A DNA stretch of 64,000 bases from the NCBI GenBank assembly GCA_022578965.1, contig MU400518.1:124001-188000 (forward strand), written 5' to 3'. Source of the stretch: Xylaria sp. FL1777 (Eukaryota > Ascomycota > Sordariomycetes > Xylariales > Xylariaceae). Under the pieces are notes generated by a model that ran no database searches, was not told the DNA's origin, and was given only the letters and a program-made list of their open reading frames with translations. A program made the translations under genes and the position numbers. Of the stretch, positions 35,964 through 48,942 are shown piece after piece (positions within the stretch are counted from its first letter, which is position 1; every line of letters starts with the position of its first letter).

Positions 35964-38900
35964 GATGTACTCTAGTATGACCTCAAAGCTTTCTCTCAAG
36001 CCAGGAACCGGCATGGGCAACTCCATTTACAGAATACAGCAGAGGACCACTGAGATTTTAAATGCATTTCCGCGAGTGGACGGGAAATTGTAGGTCACCA
36101 AGCTGCCATGTCGGCTCACTGCGTCACCGTAGCTAGACCGAGGGGGCGGATCGTCGGCCCCGATTTCCCTTGCTGGTCACGAAGCTCTGTGAGCAGCTAG
36201 CTATGCTTTTGGGAGGGGAGATCGGCCGTTTTAACGGCCATCATGGCCAAAACCAGGCGAGCTACTCCACCATCTCCGCATTCGAGCTGCAGTCCCATGT
36301 CGTTACCCCGTGCGCGAGAGGGGAATGTTACATGCGGGGAGGCTCTTCACGGCCTGGATTCTCCGAAATGTGTTGACCTCACACCTGCTCCTATGGCAAC
36401 ACAATCTTCTTTTCATCATTAAGAAAGCGGCCACCGCTAGTAGGTTCAGACCGTTAGCGCGAGCTACATGGTAGCATATAAACAAGGTAAAAAAGAGGCC
36501 CTATTTGAGGCTAGAATAAATAGCCGTGAACATGGAGTTCATCGTTGACCGACCTATTTCGCAGTGAAAAATCGACGTGGACAATAGCGCGCAGGAGATC
36601 GAACGAAGCTGTCCCGGATCTTATCAGCCACACTTGAATGGCAGGGCTCGCGGGAATAATACCGGAGTTAACAATGATAGTGCGGCGATAAATTCGGAGG
36701 TAAGAGACGTTCGCTCTGAGTCATCGAGATAGTCCACTAATGTATAGGACAGGAAAGTGAGCAATGCGATTGGTATCGGTAAAAATGATATTTAGAAAAA
36801 ATAAACTTAGTTCAACAGCATCAAGGAGAGTATCTTCATAAGTTATCTTACCGAATGGTAAGCGCGCAACTTTCGGTGTTTGCCCTCTCAAGTAAACTGC
36901 ACCTGGTATGTGCGCTAATTCCGAAGTAGTTAACCCCGAGGTGCTTTCTAGCTCTACCTTATTTAAAGTACCAATCCCTGTCTAGTTCAGTACATGTTGA
37001 AGAAACTATTGCTAGAGTAATTTTTTTCCTCAAACGTTTAACTTAACGTCGAAAAGAATTTAAACATTGAAATTTTGACAAACCAGGTATTGGCAAGATT
37101 TAGTACGCGACCGAATCACGACTAAATCAGCCAGCAGCCTCACATCTTCAAGCAAGTTGCGCTTATTATGTGCACTAAGAGATCGCGCTAGGGTCGTTCT
37201 CTTCCATCTTCTTATCAATCCAGCTACCGGGAAAATTGATATTCTCTGTGTTATCAATCAGAGAATCGGTCCGTATAGGTATCTCGTCCCTATTCAGTCG
37301 ACAGCTCTGATGGTACCGTACCCGGATCAAATTCGGAGATTCACCGCTCTTTTACGTAGTATGCAGCGTAAGATTTCTTGCGGAGCGAAGCGTTAAATTC
37401 CACGAGATCTGAATTGCGAGATAGCAAAATGGTGCTTTTTTTTCTCCGGCGTCAAAACCCCCTTATCGTATGATGCATCAATTTGCCAGAGGGTTAAGAG
37501 GGTGGGTTTCTCTTATTGCTGTTCCACTCCGGCTACTGGGTGCGCTTTGCCCCGAACCAATGTCCGGGCCTTTAATATAACGATATCACCGCTGTGAATT
37601 TCGATGAGCATCCAGTTCCAAGGGGAATAACGATGCGGATAAGCCCGGACGGTCATGGCATCATACCTTCGCACGTGCAACAAACCTCCTAAACCCCGAG
37701 GGCGAGAGGGTCAGCTCCTTCGACAAGTTCATGTCTGCATATGGTATTATGTCATTGGCAGCATATTCACCACGTGGACTGGACCCGACAGCTGTACTGG
37801 AGGAAAGATAAGGCCTTAGAGGCAACGTCAAGACCCACAACTATTCGCTACCGAGAAGGACGTTTCAGAAGAGCTGTTCAAGACACGTAGTGTGGTGCTC
37901 AGTTTGGTCTGTGATTTTGGGTTGACGGGGTTGCATTCGGCTTCTTCCCCTATCTTCCTCTCGGCTCTTTAGTTTCCGCGATGACGAAAGAGAGTCTCAC
38001 GATAGTGCATGTAGATGGTGATCATGGATCTGGGAAGCAATCAAGCTCACGCCGCCACACGGACAGAGAAGGATATCGCATTTTGTTGTTATGGCCATGG
38101 AAGCTTGCAATATTTGAGTTGCTCGGAATGCCTCTTTTGGGATAGTCGGCCCTTTTCGCAAAACACTTTGGTTTACGTTGTTAGGGTGAGGGATAACTTA
38201 ATGAGCCTGGCGGGGAGGCTGTCTGGTTCGTATAAGGACGCAGGACTCAGTATCAGCAATCTAGAAAGGGATTCTGAGCCACGATGGTGAAAGAAATTTT
38301 GCTCGAGCAATCTTATTCTTGAAGCCCAACTCAGAGACCTGGTACTAGTCTGATGCCCAGAGGGGCACAGGGGTTTCGATATTTTTTTTTTCTACTGCGT
38401 ATGCTTAGTCTACCTAGCATATACACTAGTCTGTGCAGGGAACCGACCATATCACAACCTAGTGCAGTGTCAGTATCCGTTCTCTACGCAGTACTTCCAA
38501 ATATAGATGACAAGGACGCTAATATGCCGGAACAGCGCGGATGATAGCGAAGGTCCAGGAGCCGCAAGAAGCCGTGGGGGTTCACGCTGCTAGCTAGCAA
38601 CATCACCCAGGCAACTTTTTTTTTCGCCCCTCTTTCGCCGCGATGAGACGATATGCCGCTCTCGGATGCAATGTGTGCTTACGAGTTGTTACATAGTACA
38701 TCTGCACAGCCATTGTTACTATCTCAGAAAGTGGATTGGCGCACACTCACTAGACTGTGTACAGTATCTAGTGTAGTTTTTTAGCAGATTGGGGATACCA
38801 CTTGGAGCTATGCATGTGAAAATTTTCTCTACACCTACTCCGTAGGATGTAGTGTAGATCTAGGTCTGCCGATGTTGATCGACTTCAAGGAGCTTCGGGT

Positions 38901-41043
38901 AAAAGAATCACTGTGCACCTACATATAGGGAGGTTTAGGTGCATTTGCACAGCACGGATAAAAGACATCGATAATTATCGGTTGCCCTAAGGCTTAATTA
39001 AGGAGGAATAGTTCAAGGCAGAATTCAAGGTATACTATAAATCCCCGTCAACACTCCCAGGTCTTAAACGCATTTATAATTCAAATAATAACCTCGATAT
39101 CCGCCTCTGAAACCAAAGTCCCGAAATATATTTATCCTGCAGCTTCGCTTGTCAGTAAGTTGACACAATAATGACCTCACTTAACACAATAACCTCCTAA
39201 AGTATCGGCTTGCCCGCCGATAACGTATTCGATATCAAGACATACCTCACGGAGTGACAGATGATCTTGTAGCATGACTGGACAGATAAGAAGTGAACAG
39301 TGGCGAATCTATGACTTTTAATACTTCGGCTAGCTAGCCGCCAGTGCTTATCAATGACGACCAAGAGAGAAAAAAAGAAAAGACTTTTTCTAGTCCACTT
39401 CTAGAATGATACCACACCTCCATATAACCTCTACTACTGTACATACTTATTCAAATGTGGCCAAGAGTACCTGGACTAGGTAGAGATCGCCTCATGCAAG
39501 CGAGAACGCCACTGCCGTGTGCCATGCCAGTAAAGTACCATCCGTCACCCAAACAGGGTACCCACGCCAATAGCCCGAGCAGGCGAGCTGCAGCGCAGAT
39601 CTAGTCAGGGGGCTCTCGATTAGGTTGCATGCGATACTGCGCAGTACTTGTGGCGGTACTACCTCGATAGCAGCCGAACTGCTGTAGGTACAGCAGTACA
39701 GAGACCAGTGCAGAGACCAGTGCTACAGTATAGGTATGGATGGCGCAGATATAGTTAGAGATATAGTGATAGCATAGTGGTACTGCCCCTGCATCCGCTC
39801 TGCGGCTCTGCAGCCAATCCAACACGTGGACGGCATCTGCACAGGTTGCCTGCGACATATTACTTACGCGTTATACCAACTGTGTAGCGATCTTTTTCCT
39901 CTTGTCGACATCATTCTTCAACCGTCGGGGCCATCTCCCGCTCGCCCATCCACCCACTCACTCACTGTACAGACTTCCCCTCTCCTACACAGTACCTCTC
40001 CTCCCAGCATTACGCGTAGCTATGTCCAAGCGCTTCCAAACAAGGCATGCCTTGGTATGAGTAATTTTTGCCAGGGCTGAGCCGTCGAAGACAGTGCAGT
40101 ATTCTAACTTTAAGACGACATGTTGAACTCTGAACTCTCATTGTCTCGTGGGCAGAACCCCCCCCTGCTTCTCTCGTATCTTGTTCTGTAAGTAACTGTA
40201 AGTAGGGCCGCCGTCCATTGCTTCACTCCTCGTTGGCTTGGCCAGACTGAGCAATGATCCAGTAACTACCACGTAGGTTAGTGGTTAGCTACGTATGTAG
40301 TAATAGTAGCTATATGTTGGGCTAGACTACCTGGGCAGGTCGGTCCTTTCGATCTCCTTCGGTGGAGAAAGCCAGATAAGACGCCGCGAGCATGGCCGGA
40401 CTCTGCGATCCTGGGATCCTGGGATCCTGGAAACATCCACCTGCCAATCGCCTTTCATATGTACGGGTCAGACTATCCCAGCGCTGCTCGCGGCTACTGC
40501 CCGGTATCCACCCTGTTTTGGAGCTTTGCGGCCGGCCCACAACTCATTGTCACGATATTGCCAAGATGATCGAGGAGATGGACACCGGGCGACGTCGGTC
40601 GGCATTTGGTGAACGACGCTTTCTAGTCAACCTACGCCTGGTTTGGCCTCCAATTTAAGTACCAGTGTGATCTTCTCCCTGGCAAGTGGGCATTCCTTTG
40701 TCGACGACCACTTACGTACTCGCCGTCGTATCCAAAACTCTATCCTTTGTCCTCTGCGTCATTTCCAACTTGCCCCTTATTGCTCTTAGTGCCTCCCTTG
40801 AGCACTGACTCAGCTCTTGCATTTCGTATTACGCTTCTAGCCGACCCGTCCTGCCGTCACTAAAGCTTGCACCAATCAACCTCCTAAGGCACCTACAACA
40901 ATCCTTTCACACTAGTTTGCTCTAAACAAGTCCTCGGGTCCATGGTCACATCTCTCACGCTGTGATCGGGAATTGCTGTACCTTGCTCCTATCAATCTGA
41001 ATTCTATAGTGTTTTTCAAGTATCACAAAGGACTTCGATCGAT
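35964..41043. other. 5-kb gene-poor interval
   Basis: No open frame here has splice sites or recognisable motifs that I can support; the longest candidates are about 60-105 codons and overlap on both strands. The left end is the promoter of the alpha-galactosidase gene and the right end, CT-rich from about 40730, is the leader of the ThrE-like gene. The middle could be decayed unique or repeat DNA; I recognise nothing in it. Confidence 0.5.
36223..36239. promoter_or_regulatory. Palindrome GGCCGTT-TT-AACGGCC upstream of the alpha-galactosidase gene
   Basis: A perfect inverted repeat with 7-bp arms and a 2-bp spacer (36224-36239) lies about 260 bp upstream of the GH36 start codon. It contains two inverted CGGCC/GGCCG words, the kind of arrangement bound by dimeric regulators. 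A G-rich GGGAGGGG lies just before it. No regulator can be named from sequence. Confidence 0.35.
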
Positions 41044-43592
41044 ATGGATGAAGGGCAGCAAATTCCTCTAGAAGATAGTCGCTCATCATCCATTAGCTCT
41101 ACAACAGAAATCCAGAACACCACAACTCCCGGAAATGTGACGGCGACAAAGAAAGAGAAGGGACGCGTACGTTTCAACAGCACCGCCGATGTCGAACCAC
41201 CGGCGTTTGTACAGCAATCCATCGTTCCTAGAGAACAGGACACAGCTTCGCAGCCTAAGCTTAAGCCCAGACCATCACTTTTACGAGGAAGCTCTTATAA
41301 TTCGGTGCTTGATTTTCAAACAGTGGATGAAGAGCAGGACCCGAGTTCTGAGGTAGCGATCTCTGCTCGTGCTGCCCAGGAACGTGCTCAGCATGTTGCT
41401 GCTACGGTTCTCGAGTCCCACTCTGCGCCAGGTTCAAGGAGAACCTCAGTCGATTCCGATAACGAGACGTTGCATGAAGACCGCGAAGATCACAAGGATC
41501 AACCTAAGCCTCGAAGTAGTCGTCTCCACGATCTTGCTCTTAAGTTGGCAAACTCGCATCTTACTGGGCACGGCAACAACCAGGAGAAAGATACAGAGAA
41601 AGCATCTATAGAAAGACGACGCGCTTCCAAGAAAGAGGCCTATGATCTAGTCCAGTCTCACGCTTTACGCAGTGAAACTCTCGATTTTGGGCAGTCAAAC
41701 CACAACGTGACTGCGAGCTCCTCTGGTCAAATCACACCAACGGAAGAAAGAGATGCGGAAGTCTGGATACCTCCGCCTCAGCAGTTCCGTGGAAGCACAC
41801 TATCTCATCTATTGAAGCTCTACAGACAGCGCGAGGACCAGCCCCCTAGTTATCCACACAGTCAAAGATCGGATTTCAGCGAGCCCACTACGCCAGGATC
41901 TTCTGGCACGGCTACTCCGACGCGGAAGAAATGGTATGACAAAGACAAGAATCGTTCGACGGATACTCTAGCGAATCTCGTGGAGGCATCTGCTCGCCTA
42001 GCTAATGCCACCGCCGGCGCTGAATCCCCCGCTTCGGAAGCGCAGCCGAGGCGGCCCAAACGACCAAAGGCCAAGCGAAGCCCTAGTTCTCGCCTCTTGA
42101 AGCTTGGCCGTCCGCGGATGGACGAGGAAATTCGTATCACGATAAATATCGCCGAAACTTTGAGCCGCCAAAAGTACATCATCAAAATGTGCAAAGCTCT
42201 CATGATGTACGGAGCTCCCACACATCGCCTGGAAGAATATTTGACGATGACGGCAAGGGTTCTCGAAATTGATGGACAGTTCCTTTATTTGCCTGGTTGC
42301 ATGATTATATCCTTCGATGACAAGCAGACGCACACGACCGAAGTGAAAATTGTGAGATCGGCACAAGGGATTGACCTTGGGAAACTCAAAGATATTCACG
42401 AAATTTACAAGTCCGTACTTCACGACCTTTACAGTGTTGATGAAGCCATAGAAAGGATCGCCACTATTATGGCCGCTAAGGATAAGTTCCATCCATGGCT
42501 TCGTGTACTTGTCTTCGGCTTGGCCAGTGCGGCTGTGGCACCATTTGCATTTGGAGGGCGATGGATTGACCTGCCCATATGTTTCCTTCTCGGAACAATG
42601 GTTGGGGCATTGCAAATCATCGTGGCCCCGAAGTCAGCCCTGTATAATAACCTGTTCGAGATCAGCGCCACCATATTGACGAGTTTTCTTGCGAGAGCAT
42701 TCGGAAGCATCAGAGGTGGAGAGCTGTTCTGCTTTTCTGCTTTGGCCCAAAGTTCCATAGCCCTGATTCTTCCAGGATGGTTCGTCTGTATGTCTTCTTG
42801 CTCTACCACATCATAAAATACCTACTAACCTCTTTATAGTAAGTTCGGCGCTTGAACTACAATCACGAGCCTTAGTGCCGGGCTCGATCCGCCTGGTGTA
42901 TGCCATTATCTATTCATTATTCATTGGCTTCGGTATCACAGTTGGAACTGTACTATATGGACTCTTTGATTCGAACGCTACGTCTGCGACGACTTGCACT
43001 AACACGATAGACCCGTACCTTGCATTCGTTTTCGTGCCTCTGTTTACCGTCTGCTTGGCGGTTGTCAACCAAGCCAAATGGCAGCAACTTCCAGTCATGG
43101 TGCTTATCTCTTTTGCCGGCTATATAGTGAACTTCTTCAGTTCTCCAAAGTTCAAGGCTGCTCCTCAAATCGCCAACACTCTCGGCGCCTTCACTGTTGG
43201 TGTCTGTGCCAACTTGTACTCAAGATTGAGACACGGGGTTGCTGTGACCGCTCTATTGCCGGCGATTTTCGTGCAGGTGCCTAGCGGCCTGGCGGCGACA
43301 GGAAGTCTTCTGAGTGGACTCAGTGCTGCCAATCAAATCAACAACAACCACCAATCCATAAACGGAACAGCTTCCGTGAGTCTAATGATATCATCGTGTA
43401 CGTATATATCGTTGACTAACATGTCTTTTTCAGGTACCAGTTGATGACGGAACTAGTAACGTGAGCAACGTTGTGTACAATGTTGCTGGGTCGATGATCC
43501 AGATCGCCATCGGGATCACACTAGGTCTTTTTTTGAGTGCGCTTATCATCTACCCTCTTGGCAAACGTCGTAGTGGGCTTTGGACACTTTAG
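41044..43592 (+). CDS. ThrE/Prm10-type multi-pass membrane protein
   Basis: Exons 41044-42787, 42840-43375 and 43434-43592; 812 residues. Introns start GTATGT and GTGAGT with CTAAC branch sites, and phases agree (LPGWFV-LSSALELQSRAL; NGTAS-VPVDDGTS). The first 350 residues are hydrophilic and disordered. Next comes a soluble stretch starting KYIIKMCKALMMYGAPTHRLEE and including MIISFDD, typical of the first ThrE (DUF1212) domain, then about ten hydrophobic segments in two groups matching the two ThrE-type domains. Yeast Prm10 (pheromone-regulated membrane protein 10) has the same layout; bacterial ThrE exports threonine and serine. Substrate and membrane in the fungus are unknown. A CT-rich leader precedes the ATG. 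Confidence 0.9.
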
Positions 43593-44887
43593 CTTTTCGG
43601 ATCACTCTTTTCGGTTTGTTCATTATTTGGTTTCGACAAGGCGGCGGCGTTTGGCAACCTCGTGGTTTCGGGTATGAAAGTATAATGACTAAAAGCGTAG
43701 CAATAGAGGTTAAATAGATAGTTTCAAGCAAGACTGCTAGGCGACAGAGGCTAGGCGGGCTCCCAGCTGCCGCGTAGCACGTTATGCGCCCGACGGACTG
43801 ATTGAAAAGTCCAACATACAGCAGGTTACCACTCAGTTTCGTTTCTCAGGATATTAATATATAATCAACTAGGTCCTCGGGACTTATTATTTCTTATAAT
43901 TGATCCTTTCCACACCGCTTTAGTTATCGATTTGACGCAGATCACGATACTTCCTATACAATTGACTTATGCTCTCTTCTCTAAAATACACCCAACATTT
44001 GAACGAAGAAGGTGATCTCAATGGCGTGGGCTTGCGAGAAACTCGAAGACCAGCATTTCCATACGTAGCAGCCATCCTAGAAGATACAACCGCCCTGTGG
44101 CCACTTATGAATATGAAAGAGGAGTCAATTCGAGGACTAGTTCCATTAGGCTCAGTACTACGCCCTCTACCTTACCATGACGGTGAACCCCGCTCCCCGT
44201 CAGAAGATTTTTCTAAGCATTTCCCTGTACTGTGAGAATTTTCCAATTCATCTCACAAGATAGCTTTCGAGCACCAATGAGGCTAGACACCGCTATGGCC
44301 ATTTTGTATAACGTCACGAGCATAAGGAGTGGCCTTTTCGCTGTAGGATCCTGAGCCCCTTACAAAGCATTAGCACGTCTCGAGGACGTTATTCATTTGG
44401 ATAATAGGTTCTGCCGCATCTCAGTAGAGCGAGATAAGCCCAAGGTGGGTTTTATCAACGAAATATATAGTCATCTCTACCGAGAAGCCGCACACCAAAA
44501 TCACTCAAGTAAGTAGTTAATTACCTACATATGTAGAGTAAGTTTTATAGCCTTCCAGGGAAAATAAGGCTTTACATACTCAGCCAACTTACATGCATGG
44601 CTAGTGTTAGGTAATGTCGTGTCCGGGGTTATGCTTCTAAGCATCAGATACAACAATTGAGCTGGATCTTAAATCTTACCTTAGATAGCTCCTACCCATG
44701 GAGACATCTCTATTCAACTTCATCTCGACAAAAAGAGATATAACCATTAGGTGCCTAGGCACATGTCTCTATTTCATAATCAAAATTTCTATATAAATAT
44801 ATCTCATTATTATATGATATTTTATCCTATTACTTGTACCGCCGTATTAAATACGCTGGAAGCTGCTGTCATCCAGCGTCGCCCCCA
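43593..44887. other. Intergenic, no supported gene
   Basis: An 88-codon open frame at 43969-44235 (begins MLSSLKYTQHLNEEGD) has no recognisable motif, intron signals or neighbours to support it. The rest is AT-leaning intergenic DNA that includes the promoter of the dehydrogenase-like gene. Confidence 0.5.
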
Positions 44888-45835
44888 ATGCCTATGTCTG
44901 GGCATCTGACGGGTGCAGTCGCTGCATTTGCAGCCGTCTTAGTTCTACGTCGTATAATCAAGGCACAAAGCAGCAGATCTAAGCGTATTCAACTAACCCA
45001 GGAGCGTGTGCTTATCGTCGGAGCATCCAGCGGTCTCGGCCGGGCGCTCGCAAAACAGTATGTAGCGCGCGGTGCTAAAGTGTGTGTTGTGGCGCGACGG
45101 AACGAGCCGCTTGTTGCATTAGCAAAGGAATGTGGTGATTGATGTCTGCCGTTCGTCGGCGACTTCACTAATGCGGCGGATATGGAGAAACTACGGGGGC
45201 AACTGCTGCAACAGTGGGACGGCCTGGATACGATGCATGTTTGCGCTGGAGTTTCTGCCGTGCAGCCTGTGATGGCGTTGACCGGTATCAAATCCAGCAC
45301 TGAGGATCCCGATGTCGCCGGCGTTCAGCATGCCATCGATATTGTAGGCCGAGCAACACAAGGAAATTTCTTTGGACCGCTTATTGCCGCGATAACATTA
45401 ATTCCGATGATGAAGCGCACTTCGGCCTCGCCTGCCATCTTGTTAGTTTCTTCAATCGCCGCCGTCGTGCCAGCACCGACGCGGGCTGTTTACGCCGCGA
45501 CGAAAGCTGCCTCGCTGCTCTTATTCCAGTCTCTCGCCATAGAGCACCCGCAGATCGCGTTTACATGTATGCTGCCGGCTACGATCGAGGGAAACTTTCG
45601 ATCTTCAGCTGTTGACGCAGACCCAAGCGAGCAGACAGATGAAACGAACAAGAAGGGCCTCAAGGTAGAATATGTTGCTACTAGATGTGCTCAAGCGGTG
45701 GATCAAGGGTTACGGGGCAATGTCGTGATACCTTGGATCCCTTATGCCATCGCGCACCATCTTTACTACATCTGGCCTTCGTTCATCGAAAGACAGGCGA
45801 GAAAAAAATACAACTTCACGACGTGGGAAAAATGA
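44888..45835 (+). pseudogene. Short-chain dehydrogenase/reductase interrupted by one in-frame TGA
   Basis: One frame of 316 codons encodes a complete SDR except for a TGA at codon 85 (45140-45142), just before the conserved CLPFVGDFTNAADM. An N-terminal membrane anchor (residues 5-27, GHLTGAVAAFAAVLVLRRII) precedes the cofactor loop GASSGLG (45-51), so a classical NAD(P)-binding Rossmann fold tied to a membrane is expected. Past the stop come HVCAG, the catalytic Ser in LLVSSIA (about 188), and the Tyr-x3-Lys pair in YAATK (Tyr202, Lys206). A C-terminal Pro/Trp/Tyr-rich stretch (IPWIPYAIAHHLYYIWP) may contact the membrane. I saw no GT..AG pair that would remove the stop without cutting conserved sequence. 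It is either a young pseudogene, a sequencing error, or read-through; the bases after the stop (TGT) are not the CTA of known fungal read-through signals. The substrate cannot be inferred. Confidence 0.8.
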
Positions 45836-48319
45836 AACTTGCGAACGGATGCGACGGCTTGTCTTACGGTTGCATCGTTACGAACCCCAAACTGTAACTT
45901 CATTGCAGTAGCGTAGGTGACATCGGCATCTGGTTTCGTCGAAAGGTAGATTGCTCGGAATGTCACTCTACACCTGCTCATTTACCAGACCCAAGGCTCG
46001 GCCGGCCACGACAATGTTACGGAATTCGCAAGGCATGTGATAGAACGTGAATGCAGAATTTGCATAATCGTAAGAGCTCATCATGTCAGAGATGCCGCAT
46101 CGGTGGGTCGATCAGCCTCAAGCGAATTATATAGGCCAATTCACATGCTCTTTTGACATGTGAAGGTATCCAGGTATCCCGGGTATATATGGCTCTTGGT
46201 GCCTAGTTACACTAATCCCTTTTGGTGATAAATACTAGGCACCTCCCTACGCATACATACCTCTTACTTACCTAGGTATGGAGTTGAGAACAGCGGGGCA
46301 TCTTATTTGCTACCTTACGCATATATATGTAGCCTCATGCACGCACTATATAACTAATACGATAGCAATATTACACGGTCTTCTCTGTCTCTATCTCTCT
46401 CTCTCTCTCTCTCTGAATACATTATGTACACAGTACATGTTATAAGGTGTATTGCGACGACCTAACCTAGGGACTTGTGAGTGGCAAAGAGCCACGTTAT
46501 CACAGATGCTTGAGCCGAGGCGTCTCATTGTTGAAGTTCATGTTACCTCTTAACAGTCCACAGACTCACACTTCTATTTGGTACCTAAGTTGTATTGTTT
46601 AGGTAAGCATAACGCCAAATTAGTTGACCGGCGGCACTAGTATACGAGTCTCCCGGGTTCTGCTTCCGGCATGTATGTATCTAATAGTTATCTGTGTACG
46701 TTGATCATTGGCCGTAATTATTCTACCGCAAAGTCTGCCTAATGCACCTGTCTCAGTAATATTCCATACTATTTAACGACGCAACCTACTGTACACTAGC
46801 CAAGGGAAGTGTTGGTAATGATGCAGTGTTACGCTAGGCTCGGATTCGTCGTACTTGTAGCTAGGTTTTGCTATCAATGTGTCGTTATCTTGAAGGCAGC
46901 AAGTGATTAATTAAGCTGGATCAGAAGCAATGACAAAGCAATTTTGTGTTTCGGGGATTGGGAACGTCCAATCGAATTGAACGGAATAATAGGTGAATAT
47001 TGTGTGATTGTCATATGGCTGGTGAGAAATTGGGGAAACATTACATTGCATGCACGCAATGGATTCAGATCCAAAATGCCGTTATACTTTCACATGCCAA
47101 AAAGACAGGGATAGAGATAGCAGAACTGGTCAAGTGGAGAGACACCAAGGTGGGCTTGGGCCCTGTTGCTTTAGTGTAGTTTGCTTGTCTGCTGCACTAC
47201 CGTTAGATACCAATAGAACGGCATCTCTGCCGAGCAGCTACAGTTCTTTTTAGCTAACCAAAACGCATGAATCACATTATAACCATGCCATACGGCCTGG
47301 ATAAAATCTTGTGGTGAAATAACTGCCTAGGAATTAGAGGGCACAGTGGTAGATACAGAGTACCTGCGTACCTAAGTAGTATACCTCTGTCCGTAGCTTA
47401 CAGGTACATACCTAGGTAGGTACCTAGAGTATACCAAGCTTCAAGTATAGAAGACCCACGGAAGCTCTTGCTATCGAACCCCACTACGGCGTGGCCACCG
47501 AGACCCAAGGAACTAAAATGCCATGCCAGGAATGCTACCCATCCAGCCAATGACTTCATGGCTCGTTCACACTTGCATATGGCTGGCCACCGCCGTTCCA
47601 TCCCAGCGGGGCTTGGGCTTTTCCGCCATCACATCTCAGTCGCTGGATCCTCGGGCGCTTTGTTACTAGACAAGGGGGAGAAGTAGAAAAAGGCACAGGG
47701 GAAACAACTGCGACACTCTGTCGACACAAGATGGAATGATAACACACTATGCGTATCTAGTCTAGATAACCATCCAGGTTTTTCTTATAAGCTGCTTCTA
47801 CCTCCCTGTCGTGCCTCTTCCATTTTGGATACCTGATAGTTTTGTACTTCCGATTCTCTTATTCTCTCCCTTCTCTTCGCATCTTAGCTAAAGGATATTT
47901 ACATACTTCGACTGACAAGAAAGTAAGTAAACGGTCCGTCTTGTTCTACTATGCAATTTGATCTACATTCCTGTGCCCGAAATCAGCTCCCCTTCCATTC
48001 TTTGTTTTTCACTCTAAAGCTTGAGCTTCTGCCTCTCCTCCGGCTTTATCACTTACACCACCCAATCCCGTCTTCCACGCTCACATCCTATACTATCGCC
48101 ACAGCGCTCTGAGTTCTCGCTACTGCACATCATACATCCTTGGAACTCTATCTCCTCATAGTAACAGCGTATGTCTGTTTCGGTACATTTGTCTTGACCT
48201 TGATTAGACTTTCCGACGGACCCGGAATTTTCCCTCATCAATAACTAACGTCCCAAGACTCCCCAGGAGCGCGCCCACTAGCATCATCTACGTCAAAAGT
48301 CCCACCTCTCTCAGTCGCT
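45836..48319. other. Intergenic, 2.5 kb, no supported gene
   Basis: Only short open frames. It contains a TC microsatellite, copies of the CCTAGGTAGG-type motif (46263-46275, 47401-47427), and a CT-rich stretch from about 47800 that is probably the promoter and leader of the Cap20-like gene. Confidence 0.55.
46395..46414. repeat. TC dinucleotide microsatellite
   Basis: Ten uninterrupted TC units, preceded by imperfect CT-rich sequence from 46382. Confidence 0.85.
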
Positions 48320-48942
48320 ATGGCTCCTCAAGTGAACGGCGAGGTACCTCCCTCGTCGGCGACTCTATCGGTAAGCTTCTGAATTTGCCTCATCAGGCAC
48401 CCAACAACAGATATTGATCAACTGACATGGCTTCGCCCCAGCACCTCACCGGCTATCCGGTCGTCAACGATGGCATCGCTTATTTCAAGAAGAACCCCTA
48501 CGGCCAAAAGTCTATAGAGCTGAGCGATTCGGCTTACCAGACTTTCGCCAAATCCATCTTGCCCTACCTCAACAAGCCGTACCAGTATGTCTCGCCCTAC
48601 GTCAAGAAGGCGGATGCCCTCGGCGATGATGCGCTGTCTAGGATCGATGAGCGCATTCCCTCTTTGAAAAAGCCCACAGACGAACTAGTTTCGGACGGCA
48701 AGGCCATCGTCCTCTTCCCCATCCACAAGGGCATAGAGACCAAGGGCCATATCATTGAGGTCTACAACTCCGAATACAAGAAGGTGGGAGGAGATGGATT
48801 GGTGACGTCCGGCAAGGCTTTGATCTCGACTGGTCTCTTCGTCACGTCCGAAGCTCTGACGTGGGTTGGTGAGATCTTGCGAGCCAGCAAAGTTCAGACT
48901 AAGGAAGCTGTCCATGATGCGTCTCCCCAGACAAACAATTAA
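48320..48942 (+). CDS. Cap20/perilipin-like lipid-droplet protein
   Basis: Exons 48320-48370 and 48442-48942; 183 residues, the usual length of this family. The intron starts GTAAGC and ends CGCCCCAG with AACTGAC upstream; both sides are phase 0. The protein begins MAPQVNGEVPPSSATLS and continues HLTGYPVVNDGIAYFKKNPY. Hallmarks are PYVKKADALGDDALSRIDERIP, the VYNSEYKKVGG block, and the PILPYL/PYQYVSPYV-type hydrophobic repeats that resemble a perilipin PAT/11-mer region. Homologues include Colletotrichum Cap20 and Metarhizium Mpl1, which coat lipid droplets and affect appressorium turgor. In this organism it most likely controls lipid storage or mobilisation; an infection role would be inference only. 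A long CT-rich leader with a possible untranslated intron lies upstream. Confidence 0.9.

Noticed and set aside
37157..37396. Overlapping frames of 65-79 codons on both strands upstream of the alpha-galactosidase
   Set aside because: No motifs, no splice signals and equal openness on both strands; not distinguishable from chance.
43969..44235. 88-codon frame after the ThrE-like gene
   Set aside because: No domain, signal or intron signals; too weak to call a gene, and therefore noted only under the interval.
45120..45190. A possible intron that would remove the TGA in the dehydrogenase
   Set aside because: No suitable GT..AG pair was found nearby, and any such intron would delete the conserved GDFTNAADM stretch.
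47461..47500. B-box-like GGTTCGATAGC on the minus strand
   Set aside because: No matching A box, acceptor stem or cloverleaf could be formed around it, so a tRNA gene is not supported.
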